Shown: positions 30,735 to 41,557, numbered from the stretch's first letter. The stretch is DNA of 64,000 nucleotides from Kalaharituber pfeilii (GCA_015179045.1 WHUZ01000006.1:1922001-1986000), one strand, 5' to 3'. Notes: generated by a model not told the origin, from the sequence alone. Translations and numbers: made by a program.

Positions 30735-31862
30735 AGACATCTGAGACCTATATTAATATAAAATAGTAAGATGGCTATTTGGTATCTTAAGCAAGTGCAT
30801 AGATTTTCTAAGCTATATATTTATTTAAGAAATTTGAAATAATTGAATATATATAAAATATATAGTGATTTAATATTTTTACTACTAGAAGTAAGTTTTT
30901 ATATTTAATATATATATAATTATAAAAATATAAAATATGTTTAAAATACTTTAGAATATAACTTTAGAAATAAAAAAATATATTTTAAGTAGCTTATAGA
31001 AATAAGTATTAATAAAAGATAAAAATTAATAAAAATATTTATTTATATATATTGAATTTAATTGTAACGGATGGTGGTAAACGCAGAGAGTTACTGTCCG
31101 CCAGGCCAAAAAGACACTTGACCAGCGATACTCGCTAGTCCTCTGCGTAGCTCATATAGCATTCATTTCGCAACTGCGACGCTGGCGCCGGCTGTCGCAT
31201 ATCGCCTACGTCACATATGCGCATCCACCGACCGCCCGCCCTACGGTTGCGGTGAATCCGTAACATTAATAATATATATATTTTTTTAATATATTATATA
31301 AGAATATTAATAATTTTAAAATAGTAGAAATATAATTTAATTTTTTTAAAAAAATTTATTAAAATTATTTCAAATATATATAATTTTATCTTTTTTTTTA
31401 TATAAAGATCCTATAAATTTTAATATATAATTTATATAAATATTATAATTATAAGTTAATAATAGCTAATATATATTATAAATATTTTTTATTTTTTATT
31501 ACTTAATTCTATTATTATATTTATTAATAAATTTGTATAACTCTTTTATTTATTCTTTTTTCTTAAACTTATTTATATAAAATAACTTTTTTATTTATTT
31601 TTTTTATAATATCTTTTATAAAATAAATAAAATTTATAAATCTTACTATTTTTTTTTACTTTATTTAAGTTTTGAAAAATTAAAAATATTGAATTCAGAT
31701 AAAATTATTTATAACTTAAATAAATACTAGTATTAAATCTATTTAAAAACTCTAATATAATAATATTTTAAAAGTTTTATAGCTTAAAACTATAGTATTT
31801 ATATATAATATATATAGTATTAGCGAGGTTACATTATATATATATATAACTGCCCAGCTTCA
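30735..31862. other. Strongly AT-rich island
   Basis: Apart from the GC-rich LTR at 31063-31265, almost all bases are A or T, in TA/TTA/AAT patterns without coding frames. It fits RIP-mutated repeat DNA; the original element cannot be identified. Confidence 0.65.
31063..31265 (+). repeat. Solo LTR, 203 bp, inside the AT-rich island
   Basis: TGTAACGGATGGTGG…GTGAATCCGTAACA with the 5-bp repeat TTAAT on both sides. A relative of exactly the same length lies inverted at 45800-46002. It is far less AT-rich than its surroundings, so it inserted after they decayed. Confidence 0.85.
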
Positions 31863-32664
31863 TTGGAAGCCCTATTGCACTGCTTTCACGCATTATACTG
31901 TCTTGAAGACAGAAGTCAAGGAACACACATACCTCAGGGGCTCGCTACAGCACTGGGATCCCTTACCACGGACTCAGGAAAAGGGGAACGGGAGAGGACT
32001 GTAGACGAGGCTATTGACGAAGGATGGAACTGCACATTTACGGACGGAAACCTGATCGAGAACAAGGCGGGAGCCGGCATATACTCGCAGGGACACACAC
32101 AATCAATATATCTAGGCTCCAAGGCAACAGTCAACAACGCTGAACTAATCGCTCGAGACGACGGAAGGCGAACTTCTCCTCCACACAGACTCCAAGGTCA
32201 CTCTCGTGAAGCTCCGGAGGATCGCAGAGGGACACCCCACTCAAGAGGGCGCAACACATAAGGTCAGGACAGGCTGGGAAGGCTGGACAGCCAAAGGCGA
32301 CCTGGACATAGTAGCAATGTAGGTGAAAGGACACAAAGGCATACACGGCAACACCCAGGCAGACAAAGCAGAGATAGAAGCCTTCATACAATACAAACCC
32401 GAGATCATAACCGAAGCGGGGATGAGACAGCATGCCAAAGCGTGGAGAGCTGAAGAGAGAAGACTAGAAATGAACTACAGACCACTACACAGGCTCGGAC
32501 GCAGGGTCTCGACCATGGCAGGGCTATTAAGTGGCAAAGGCCTACGAGAATGGAAATACAAACTAGGGAAATCCGATGGCCGTGAATGCCGATGGTGCGG
32601 CGAAGAACGCGAAACCACGGACCACCTCTTAGACAGATCCCGGATATGGAAATCACCCTGGCCA
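31863..32664 (+). pseudogene. LINE ORF2 C-terminal fragment (RNase H, CRWCGEE zinc motif)
   Basis: Frames with breaks give CTFTDGNLIENKAGAGIYSQ, then SKATVNNAELIAR, then VKGHKGIHGNTQADKAE of RNase H. The Cys/His motif CRWCGEERETTDH follows, and the final Cys is missing. The left side fades into the AT-rich island. The right side is cut by a tail B element. It is closest in sequence to the minus-strand fragment at 53118-54486. Confidence 0.8.
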
Positions 32665-32931
32665 GGTTTTTTTTCTTAATATCATTACTCGCGTGCCGCC
32701 CTAGGGGCTATGGCGAGGTTATTTACATGTATTAGAAAAGGAAAATTGAGAAAATAATCTCTGTCACCCTAAAATAATAATGAAAAAAGAAAAAAGTCCG
32801 TGATAGAAATGATGCATCGTCACCCTTAAATAATTGTGAAAGAAGTCATCGTTCCGCCCATTCTACTGTAGTGTCTCTACCAAAGGGTCCTTGTCCTTGC
32901 TCTTGGGTGGCTCGATCAGATCCGCCATCTC
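32665..32931 (-). mobile_element. 5'-truncated LINE copy with tail B
   Basis: Direct repeat CCCTGGCCA at 32656-32664 and 32932-32940. On the minus strand it opens with the ORF2 C-terminus (…KSKDKDPLVETLQ-stop) and continues through an AT-rich 3' UTR to tail B. Confidence 0.82.
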
Positions 32932-32940
32932 CCCTGGCCA

Positions 32941-33307
32941 TTTGGCCATGGGGGAGAAAAGCCCTTCTCAGACCGGAAAACATGCCCTGCCATGGCGAAC
33001 AGCTGCAAGCGGGGTCACGTGACAAAAAAAAAAAAAAAAGGACCGGAAAACACGGAAAACACGGAGGATCAAGACCCCTGGTAGCATTAATGGAATGGAT
33101 GGAGGAGTGACGGACTCATCATGGTTAGACAGAATTTCACTTACTTTCTCTTTTACCTTTTCCTTTACGAGACTCTTGTTGTTGTTGACAGAATCTCAGT
33201 AACCTTTCTACTTCACTTCCATTTACTCTCTTACATAATGTACATATCCTCGCCATGGCCCATAGGGCGGCATGCGAGTAATGATATAAAAAAAAAAAAA
33301 AAAAAAA
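32941..33307 (+). mobile_element. LINE 3' fragment with tail B
   Basis: The ORF2 end (…EDQDPLVALMEWMEE-stop, 33061-33110) is followed by an AT-rich 3' UTR and tail B plus poly(A) at 33245-33307. The left boundary and duplication are unclear. It is interrupted by a tail A micro-insert at 32983. Confidence 0.7.
32983..33040 (+). mobile_element. Tail A micro-retroposon inside a tail B LINE
   Basis: Perfect 12-bp repeat GACCGGAAAACA at 32971-32982 and 33041-33052. It starts TGCCCTGCC. It shows that the tail A machinery acted after the tail B copy had inserted. Confidence 0.9.
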
Positions 33308-33611
33308 GCGTTGTACTGTCACGTCAGCTTACTAATCCACTCTACCTTCAACCTCTTCCATACCTGAAAGATACTTTGTAGGGGGAAGCGAGCTAATATA
33401 TGTAAAGTATTGTAGAGGTTCCTAAATAATCTTACTAACTGAGTTAGTATTACACGAATTCGTAATACCTATCAGAAAAATCGAATAGCTGAGCAAGAAA
33501 TAATCTCCTATGACATAGGTAGAATGATAGACTCTAGAATACGTAAACCCACCTGCGTGTCATGAGACGGGCCACTGAGGGAAAAAGAATGTACAGAGCA
33601 ACGGGGCGGTG

Positions 33612-34007
33612 AATCGGATAAGTGCAGTTTTTTTTTTTTTTTTTTTTCTCATTACTCACATGCCGCCTTGATAAGTGCAGGTGCAGGGAGGTGCAAACGG
33701 GGGAGCACCTCACTTACCGGTGCGGAAACCAGAAGAACCGTCCAGAAGGTTTTGGGAAGTGGAGCGACATGGAAAAGAATTGGAAGAGGGAGGCAGAGAA
33801 TGGGGAGGAGCATGACGTGTTAGAAAATTTCTTTTCTGGAATCGGGTTCTAGATATGGAGAGGGAGTGATGGAACGGGGATGTGTATGTAGAACTTTCTT
33901 TGTTAAGCCTGTCTCAGGGCTTTGAGGGCTTGCCCAGGGACCCTGCCATGGGTTAGCGCTGCAAGCGGGGTTACGTGAGTTAAAAAAAAAAAAAAAAAAA
34001 AAAAAAC
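33612..34007 (+). mobile_element. 5'-truncated LINE copy with tail A
   Basis: Flanks CGGGGCGGTG and CAGGGCGGTG. The coding part gives the ORF2 end (TGEHLTYRCGNQKNRPEGFG … VLENFFSGIGF-stop), then the 3' UTR and tail A. A tail B micro-insert lies at 33628. 33308-33611 contains no gene. Confidence 0.85.
33628..33669 (-). mobile_element. Minimal tail B micro-retroposon (about 22 unique nt)
   Basis: Perfect 11-bp repeat GATAAGTGCAG at 33617-33627 and 33670-33680. Apart from poly(A) the insert is essentially AAGGCGGCATGTGAGTAATG plus two bases. This is among the shortest copies. Confidence 0.88.
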
Positions 34008-34064
34008 AGGGCGGTGTAGTTGAGTAAACCAATGCCATACAGTAACATAGTCTACTGGGATATT

Positions 34065-34120
34065 TCTCGCCATAGTCCGCAGGGCGGCATGCGAGTAATG
34101 ACATAAAAAAAAAAAAAAAA
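34065..34120 (+). mobile_element. Tail B micro-retroposon
   Basis: Flanks TACTGGGATATT (34053-34064) and TACCAGGATATT (34122-34133) differ at two bases. Insert starts CTCGCCATAGTCCGCAGGGC. Confidence 0.82.
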
Positions 34121-34197
34121 TTACCAGGATATTGTAAAATTTCCGCGTGCCACAACAAAAAATTCCTGTGAGTTGCAAGTAGCCCTCAAGTGCACCT

Positions 34198-34999
34198 TTT
34201 TTTTTTTTTTTTTTTTTTTATCACGTGACCCCGCATGCAGCTGTTCGCCAAGGCAGGGCCCCTGGGTCTAAACCGGAGGCAGGCTTACCTAACTACCCCT
34301 CCGCCGCCATCTCTACAAACGGAAAACTCAACCCCTCCCCGCCCCACCTCCCCGAGGCACTAAAATAACTACAACTTTCCTCCACCGCCACCTTCGAACA
34401 AACGAAAAATCGCCCCCTCCCCCTACACCTTCAACGAACCAAAAAACTCTCCCAGCACATCCACCGCCTCCCCGTTCTCCTGCTCTGCCGTCCACTTCTT
34501 CTCGTCAATATCCTCCCACCTTCCCCATCCTTCCGGGTACTCTACCTCCTCACACCTGAACGCCAGGTGGTCTGCCGTTTGCTTTTCTCCACACCCGCAC
34601 CTGCTCCCCTCTGCCGCCTTTACATGTATTTCCCGCTGTTTCCATTAGTCTTGTGGGAGGGAAAGCGGCCAGCAGTCTTCCTCACCCCCGTCCCCTTTCG
34701 GCCTCATACCGGCACGCCCTCAACCATCTTTCTCCGAGCCTAACCCTGTCGACATCCTGCTGGTCCTCCAGAAAAACTACCACCGAGCTCGTCTTCTTTC
34801 CTTCCCCAACCAGTAAGTCTTTCCTTCTCAACCAGCGAACCCCAACAATCTTCCTCAGGTCCTTATTGTCCTCACCCAGCCATCGTTGCACCTTCCCTAA
34901 GTCCCTTCTCAACGCGACCCCATGTACAACGATGCCGGCCCTGACCTTCGGTTTTGGCTTCGGCTCCGGACCCCCCACCGAGGGAGGCGTCCTCTTCTC
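34198..34999 (-). mobile_element. Internally deleted LINE: ORF1 domain joined to ORF2 end, tail A
   Basis: The direct repeat CTCAAGTGCACCT flanks about 800 bp. On the minus strand the order is: ORF1 RRM-like domain (AGIVVHGVALRRDLGK, 34682-34950), a short link, the ORF2 zinc motif (CGCGEKQTADHLAFRCEE, about 34540-34600) and ORF2 stop, the 3' UTR, tail A and poly(A). It lacks endonuclease and reverse transcriptase. Confidence 0.8.
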
Positions 35000-35654
35000 C
35001 TCAAGTGCACCTAAATTGAAGCCAGAGCATGACAGAATGTAGTGAATTATCTTCTGCATATTCATGGCCAATTTTTAGTATATGAATGATGACTTATTTG
35101 ATATATACGCATCCTATGCTGGGTATTCTTTGAACTGCCAGGTGTCAACGATCCTACCTGATCTCATTCATCTTGATGTATACTCTATTACCGATGCTGA
35201 GGGAATATAAAAAGTTTCATGACGTCACAGGATCACCACACCCATAGGATAGCCCTCGCTGCACATGTCAGGTATGTCAGATGTGCAGAGTCGCATGCAC
35301 GGATTATTCAACGGCAATAAAGGTGCCCCTGACATGCATGCTGTATGAGTTTTATATACCTTCGAATTAGCTAGACCCATACGCAAATATGTAGAGAATG
35401 GCATTGACATATCGTCGGGCACATTTTCTCTCATGCAGGTACATAGTAACTCTGGGCTATTATGCATATGGGCTAATTGATTTGGCTGTTGAAAACTACA
35501 GTCACGACGCTGCATATCTGACATATTTTTCAGACCATAGCAGCTTCCTATTCAACTCTTCTTCACACTATGGAGAAAATATCAAAAATGTCAAATCGAA
35601 TCAGTTTAGTAATGTACTTCGAGAGTACAATTTATCAGTTCAAAAATAGTGTAC

Positions 35655-36240
35655 AACATTCAGCTTCCGGGATGAGTCGGGACAGGTAGTACCATGTTCG
35701 GTAAGCGGATCGCTAGTGGCGTACGCTAAGGAGTGGGCACGGCGAGCTATTGAATAAGGTGTAAATGGAAAACATATGCCAGAAGAGTCTTCAACAGCCT
35801 TATATGCTATTGAAGCCCTCTACCCAAGCATTTACCAAATTGCGGCGACAGTTTTTTTTTTTACTATATCATGTAACCCCACTTTCAGCTATTCACTATG
35901 GTGGGGCGCAGCAACAACACAAGTAAATGATCTGTACTACCGCTGGACTTAACAGACTTATGGCAAACCTCAGAGGTAGTGGCGGTTGGTTGGTTTTGTT
36001 GAAAGATCACGTGTCCTGGCTATCAAGCAGTAACTAGTTGCTATTCCACAATAGCAGAGTCAAAAAACAAAAACTGTGAGTGGCAAGTTACCATATCTTC
36101 GATATATACATCAAGTTGCACTCGAGTACATGTGAGCTCACCACTCTTGAGAACTCTGCATATTAGCGTGCACCACTGGCGATCCGCTTACCGTACATGG
36201 AACTACCTGTCCTGAGTCATTGCATTCAGCTTCAGGGATT
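35655..36240. repeat. Inverted repeat pair (about 80 bp arms)
   Basis: 35655-35735 (GGGACAGGTAGTACCATGTT…) recurs inverted at about 36150-36235. Both arms can be read as SGQVVPC(S/T)VSGS, so an old coding sequence may have been duplicated head to head. No product can be named. Confidence 0.5.
35852..35908 (-). mobile_element. Diverged tail A micro-retroposon
   Basis: Minus strand CGCCCCACCATAGTGAATAG, then CTGAAAGTGGGGTTACATGA and poly(A). It is the most diverged copy, yet the predicted stem CCCCAC/GTGGGG is fully paired. No clear duplication. Confidence 0.65.
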
Positions 36241-36287
36241 GGGGTGTATGTAACTTGCCTCACGGCAATGCTTTCATCTTCCACGTT

Positions 36288-36875
36288 CCACCCCAGGCCC
36301 CCCGGGGGCACAGGGAGCGACGAGGAGGCAACCACGGAACCCTTCCAACCAGGTCCACCTCCGCCACTAACACCTCAAAGTCCGGCATAGTAGTACATGG
36401 CGTAGCCCTGAGGAAGAACTTAGGGAACATCCAAAAATGGCTGGAATCAGCCAACAAAGGACTGAGAAAAATCACTGGGATCCGATGGCTGAGAAAAAAG
36501 GCGACCCTTGTCGGAGAGGGGAAGCTCGCCTGCTCGGTAGTAGTGTACCTCGAGGAATGTGTCAACCCTACATTGAGCAGAGTGAGACTAGGAGGGAAAT
36601 GGCCAATGTCATACGAATACTATTGGGACAGGAGACGGACTTAAGCCTCTATTCTTTCCTTAAACCTGTAATACAGAAATAGTCATAGGCAACACAGGAG
36701 ATGGATTTCCTCTTTTCCTTTTGGTTACGTGGTATCATGTTACTTCCCCTTCACACAGAAAGATCCGGGGATCTCTACTTAAATTCTTTCTTTCCTTTAT
36801 TTCACATGTAACTAAATATTGCCATAGCCCTTAGGGCGGCATGCGATTAATGATATAAGAAAAAAAAAAAAAGGG
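36288..36875 (+). mobile_element. Half-LINE: ORF1 domain with tail B (588 bp)
   Basis: Flanks TCTTCCACGTT (36277-36287) and TCTCCCACGTT (36876-36886). The frame 36255-36644 ends with the ORF1 RRM-like domain (SGIVVHGVALRKNLGN, KITGIRWLRKKATLVGEG). A 3' UTR follows, with tail B at 36827-36875. No ORF2. Confidence 0.78.
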
Positions 36876-37096
36876 TCTCCCACGTTGTTCGCATGAACCA
36901 TTCTCTTTCTTTTGCTGACACCGATTCAATGTTGATTGAATATGTCGATGAATTACTGCCACCATTTCAATAGCACTAAAGGCAGGCCACGTTGAACGGA
37001 AGTTGATATACCCTGCGCAATAAACATGAACCAACAGGCAGCTGTGACACTGCAACCTTCTCGAGTCTGTAGCAGGGCTCCATAGATTGCATGATG

Positions 37097-37154
37097 CGCC
37101 CTGCCATGGCGAGCAGCTGCGAGCGGGGTCACGTGACAAAAAAAAAAAAAAAAA
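37097..37154 (+). mobile_element. Tail A micro-retroposon
   Basis: Perfect 12-bp repeat GATTGCATGATG at 37085-37096 and 37155-37166. Starts CGCCCTGCCATGGCGAGCAG. 36887-37527 otherwise carries no supported gene. Confidence 0.92.
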
Positions 37155-37527
37155 GATTGCATGATGCATACTTAGTGCATGGTGCGACCTCGGAATTAAC
37201 ATACCGGAAATTGCACCCTATAAGGCTATTACAATCAATGGGAACTACTATAGGTTTATTCCGATCGACAAAGCCAAGGCATACAACGAACTGTCGTATA
37301 CAGTTTGTTATAGAGTGAGAGTTCAATTGTCCAGTGCTCGAGTCTCCGAGTGGCACATCCCAGTTAGCTCCTTCACTGTGATGTAAAGATCTATTTCGCT
37401 GCACAAGTTTCGGGGTCTAGGTTTTCTATGGTACCACCGATGACTTTGCACTACTACTTTCATCCACGAACCAAGATGCCTATATATTATTAAAAACACA
37501 ATAATCTTTGCATAATCTTCTCGACAG

Positions 37528-37874
37528 TGTGGTGGTAATCACGGTACCGATGGAAAGAATAAAGTCAAACGCGGGCCGAAGCGGTACTCATCGGTGGGGC
37601 CACATGCGTAGGATGAGGAAGAAAGTTACATTTAAGAAGTGAGATATGGATGTATAGGCTCAGTTGGAAGGTGAGGGTGGTCTATAAACTGTATGTAGAT
37701 AGGACTGTGGAAGCAAACAGGCAAGCAGCAACAGACATGGACACCCACAGAGAAGACAATTGAAGACCCTTTCCTTGACATTTGACCATTGAGGCAGCCC
37801 TTGAGACTTCGTTCCGCCAGCTCTAGATACTGGTACCCGTGCGAAACAGTGGATGCTATTGAGCCGTCATCACA
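37528..37874 (+). repeat. Solo LTR of the gag-only Gypsy family
   Basis: TGTGGTGGTAATCACGGTAC…GCCGTCATCACA, the same ends as the LTRs at 48455 and 52191, but 347 bp because of internal deletions. No flanking duplication. Confidence 0.85.
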
Positions 37875-37920
37875 ATGGCCATCTCTTGGACCTTGTACAA
37901 ACTTTGGGTTTGCAATAAAA

Positions 37921-37950
37921 AAGCCGTGCACGTACATAGTGCGTGCACGG
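37921..37950. other. Perfect 10-bp stem hairpin
   Basis: GCCGTGCACG and CGTGCACGGC are separated by nine bases. It lies between a solo LTR and the 3' end of the split host gene. Meaning unknown. Confidence 0.5.
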
Positions 37951-38182
37951 CGTGTTAAAACCAAGCAAAACACAGAGGCCTGGTAGCACCAACAGCCATA
38001 TCTTGACAGGTGGAAAGCGGCGGCATAGATATATATCTCAACCGATGAGCCTTCGTTGCAGGAATTCGATTATTTCCTTCTTCTTCTCTTCAATATAAGT
38101 TCCTGACAGAAAGCTTTGCGGACAAACTTCCTTTCCATCGTAGAAGATAAATGAAGTAGAGCGGACGTTGGACCATAGGTGA

Positions 38183-38724
38183 ATAGCGGTGACGAAGAAA
38201 CTCCGGGGAAAGTAAGAGAGTGGATGGAAAAGGCGAACCCATGGATGAGGAAGATTGTTGCGGCAAGATGGTTGGTGGGAAAAGAAAGGAGGGAGGGAAA
38301 GAAGACTAGCTCGATTGTTATCTACCTGGAGGGGGAGGTAGAATCAGATAGTCAAACACCAGCGAAGGTACGGTTATCAGGCAAATGGTACCACTCGTGC
38401 TTGTATGACTGGGACAGAATGACAAAGGTGGACAGAAAGGGGAAGGGGAGGGATGTGGAGGAGATGGATATGACTGCTTGATTCTCTGAGGGGATATTTG
38501 AGTATTCATGCTTAATTGTTCTCTTGGGGGATTGGGCTTTCGCTTTGTGTTTCCTCCACATGACCGAAGTCATAGTATCGTTGTGTGTTTTCAGAGGGGA
38601 CGATTTTGTATGTAGTTGCACAGGTGCCTGTCTCCGGGCCAGAAGGACTTCGGTCCAGGGACCCTGCCATGGCGAACAGCTGCAAGCGGGGTTACGTGAA
38701 ATAAAAAAAAAAAAAAAAAAAAAA
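38183..38724 (+). mobile_element. 5'-truncated half-LINE with ORF1 domain and tail A
   Basis: Perfect 13-bp repeat GGACCATAGGTGA at 38170-38182 and 38725-38737. 38179-38481 encodes the ORF1 RRM-like domain (KVREWMEKANPWMRKIV, KKTSSIVIYLEGE), then a short basic tail and stop, the 3' UTR and tail A with poly(A). It interrupts exon 2 of the split host gene. Confidence 0.88.
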
Positions 38725-39104
38725 GGACCATAGGTGAGCTGCACGATATATGGAGGATTGTCGTGCGAAGCCTAACTTATGTAATGTCATACTTAGCCTC
38801 TTGTCGTCATGGGCGACATGGTCTTGCAACCTGAGTTTATTATTCTTGTAGAGAAAACCTTTTTTTTCCCCTGTTTTCATGACGCCACTGAGATTTTTCC
38901 CCTGTTCAAGTTTCGGATGATCAACTGGAGGACTTCCCGTAGGTCTATTCGCGCCGAATAGAAGGGGTTCTATTCGAAAAATGGCCATTTCTATTTCAAC
39001 GGAATAGGGGCCCCCCCCTATTCGAGCCCTTTCTATTCGAACCAAATAGACTATTTCTATTCGACTTAGAAATTTTTCAACCTCTTCGCCTACCTTTTCA
39101 CCCT

Positions 39105-39302
39105 TCGCCCACACCTTTTCTTCGCCCACCTTTTCTTCGCCCACCTTTTCTTCGCCCACCTTTTCTTCGCCCACCTTTTCTTCGCCCACCTTTTCTTCGC
39201 CCACCTTTTCTTCGCCCACCTTTTCTTCGCCCACCTTTTCTTCGCCCACCTTTTCTTCGCCCACCTTTTCTTCGCCCACCTTTTCTTCGCCCACCTTTTC
39301 TT
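39105..39302. repeat. Tandem array of 13 copies of TTTTCTTCGCCCACC
   Basis: Near-perfect 15-bp units directly upstream of the Harbinger nuclease start. On the minus strand it would encode Glu-Lys-Val-Gly-Glu runs, but no gene is there. It may be a transposase-binding or promoter array. Confidence 0.95.
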
Positions 39303-39330
39303 CTCACACACGCTCACGTGTTTTCATACC

Positions 39331-40635
39331 ATGGATTCGTCAGCTGCTTTAATGCTCTATGAACAAGAACGGAATAGATATATCACTGCCCTTGTCCTTA
39401 TCTGGCTTTATGCTGACTATCGTGAACGATTGCGAAGGCGTCGATTGCGCTTTTATCTTACGCGACCAGATCTCCCACAACCGCGAGGTGGAACAGCTTG
39501 GGATAGTCTCTATAACAATGCTAATGATAGAGCCTTTATTACAACAATGGGTTTCGACTGCAGCTCTTTCGCGTTTTTATTGGGTCCCTTTGAAAGACTA
39601 TGGAATACAACACCAATTCCAAGGAATGATGTAAATCCGGAGGGTACTTTAACTGAAGGTCATATTGGGCGGAGATCATTGAGTGCAGCAGGAGCTTTAG
39701 GACTGGTTCTTCATCATCTTAATTCAACAATGGCAGATTATACACTTCAGCAGATCTTTGGAGTAACTCCTGCTGTCTGCTCTCGATATCGATTGTTTGG
39801 CATGCGTCTACTCTTATATTGTTTGCAGCAAATACCTGAAGCTCGAGTTAAATGGCCTAAGGAGAGTGAACTATTTGAGTTTAGTAGGTATGTATCTTTA
39901 TAACAGGAGAAAGTGGAGCATAGCTCACAAATTTACAGGCTTATTCGAGAGCGTCATCCATTGGTAAAGTCCGGATTTGGCTTTGTTGATGGTCTTCAAC
40001 TTCCAATTGCTAGATCTCAAGATCTTGACATTGAAAATGCATTCTACAATGGCTGGTGTAGTAGCCACTATACCTCCAATCTCTTTGTTTTTGCTCCTGA
40101 TGGCACAATTATTCATGCGACTATTAATGCTCCAGGTAGCTGGCATGACTCTAATGTTGCTCGACATCTTTACACCAAGTTGATTGAGTCAACTCCAGAA
40201 CCATACTACCTTATTGCCGATACTGCTTTTACAACAGCACATCCACAACTGCAGTCAAAGATTCGTACTCCCCCTAAGGCAAACTATACTGGATATGCCA
40301 ATAATCCTCATGAAGCTCAATATCAGGTGGAGTTTTATAAGCAGTTAGTATCAGCACGTCAAGCTGCAGAATGGGGGATGCAAAGCCTACAAGGCTCTTT
40401 TGGAAGATTGAAGCTACCAATGCCTGCTGATGATGCTGCTTACCGTTATCTTGTACTTGAGCTATGCTGCCGACTGCATAATATACGAGCACGTATAGTT
40501 GGAGTTAATCAAATACGCACTGCGTATGAGCGTGTTTGGAATGAAGGGGGGTTTTATTCTAACTTTCAGGAGTATTTGTTTGGAGATATCAAAAAGAATG
40601 ACCGAATCCGGAGGTTCTATAATTTTGTTGCGTAA
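39331..40635 (+). pseudogene. Harbinger DDE nuclease, one in-frame stop
   Basis: 434 codons in a single frame, interrupted only by TAA at 39901-39903. The first half holds the HTH-like N-terminal region (LSAAGALGLVLHHLNSTMAD, LQQIFGVTPAVCSRY). After the stop the DDE_4 core follows: GFVDGLQLPIA (first Asp), PGSWHDSNV (partner motif), LIADTAF (second Asp) and ARQAAEWGMQSLQGSFGRL (catalytic Glu). It cuts and joins transposon ends together with the Myb-like partner. One stop could be a recent mutation or be read through. GTATGT and ACAG around the stop look like splice sites but are only 19 nt apart and out of phase, so no intron is called. Confidence 0.88.
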
Positions 40636-40779
40636 TGTAATGGAGGAGGAGGAACGGGGGCACGGGGGCACGGGGGCACGAGGGAGGCACGCGAAGGCAT
40701 ATATGGGCACGGAGGCACGAGGAGGCATATATAGGGCATGGTGTGGTAGATATATCACGGTTCGGTAGTAGTAGTATCT

Positions 40780-41066
40780 TAGAAAAAATCAAAACAAGTT
40801 ACCCCGGTTCCAGCTCCCAATTGCTCATCATTAGAATTTCTAACTCCTAAGGGAGAGGAAATTACAGTAAATTCTAACTCACAAGAGATCATTGCTGGAA
40901 CCGGAGCATTACAGTCCATCTCATAGAGATGCCGGACAACCCTCTTCCACCGGTCGGAATTGAACCGGGGCCCTCAATTCTACACCTCTCGGTGGCTGCT
41001 CTTGGTTACCTCCATTGCTGGAGACCACAGCTTACCACCTCAGCTAAGGCGCAGGTCAGTTCGAAG
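40780..41066 (-). mobile_element. tRNA-derived SINE-like sequence
   Basis: On the minus strand TAGCTGAGGTGG resembles a pol III A box. GGTTCAATTCC, about 85 bases on, fits the B box consensus. An unrelated body follows, with inverted GGTTCCAGC/GCTGGAACC motifs. Too long and unpaired for a working tRNA gene. Ends not fixed. The rest of 40636-41557 is Harbinger interior without genes. Confidence 0.4.
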
Positions 41067-41557
41067 GAGCTAAAAAAAAAGGGGGCCTTGAACTAGTATG
41101 CGAGCGCAATATGCGAGCGCAATATGCGAGCGCGGTATGCGAGCGCGGGTGACGCGGGCGGTTCAGACGGTTCGGTACTCCCCGACCATGTTAATTGTGA
41201 CACTTAATTTGATTGAATTATGGTGTATATAAAGCATAAACTCAGAGATGAACAGATATACAGTGAGGATACAATATTAATAAAGAGATAAGGAGACAAA
41301 GAGATATATAAGAGACTAAGAGATATATGCAAGGCTAATAGATATATAAAGGCTAAGAGATAAATATAAAGAAAAATAATACTGTCACACCCTCAACCAA
41401 TATGCCTCCTCCACCGTACCCTCTGTCCCACCCTATCCTGCTGTACCTTTTCTGCCCTCACCTCAATGCCCCCACCTCCATACTTTCACCTCATTACAGG
41501 AATGTGATAAATATATATAAAAAAAAAGGAAACTCACAAAGATCAATAAACTAATTT

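Larger units (their letters stand above)
34053..35650. mobile_element. Degraded foldback-type element related to 43279-46363
   Basis: Shares with 43279-44275 the stretches CCACAACAAAAAATT, TGAAGCCAGAGCATG, TGATGACTTATTTG and ATCCTATGCTGG in the same order. The left end reads TACTGGGATATT. Two retroposons are nested (34065-34120, 34198-34999). The right end was not located; the boundary is approximate. Confidence 0.55.

Noticed and set aside
38692..39294. 200-codon minus-strand frame through the 15-mer array
   Set aside because: It joins low-complexity Glu-Val-Gly repeats to antisense of the Harbinger end and to part of the split host exon. The real signal in it is that exon only.
39090..39317. 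Array of regularly spaced repeats as a possible CRISPR
   Set aside because: Units are 15 bp and directly abutting, with no spacers, and the context is eukaryotic.
39885..39912. 19-nt intron around the stop in the Harbinger nuclease (GTATGT … ACAG)
   Set aside because: Too short for fungal splicing, and removing it changes the frame, whereas the frame is continuous across the stop.
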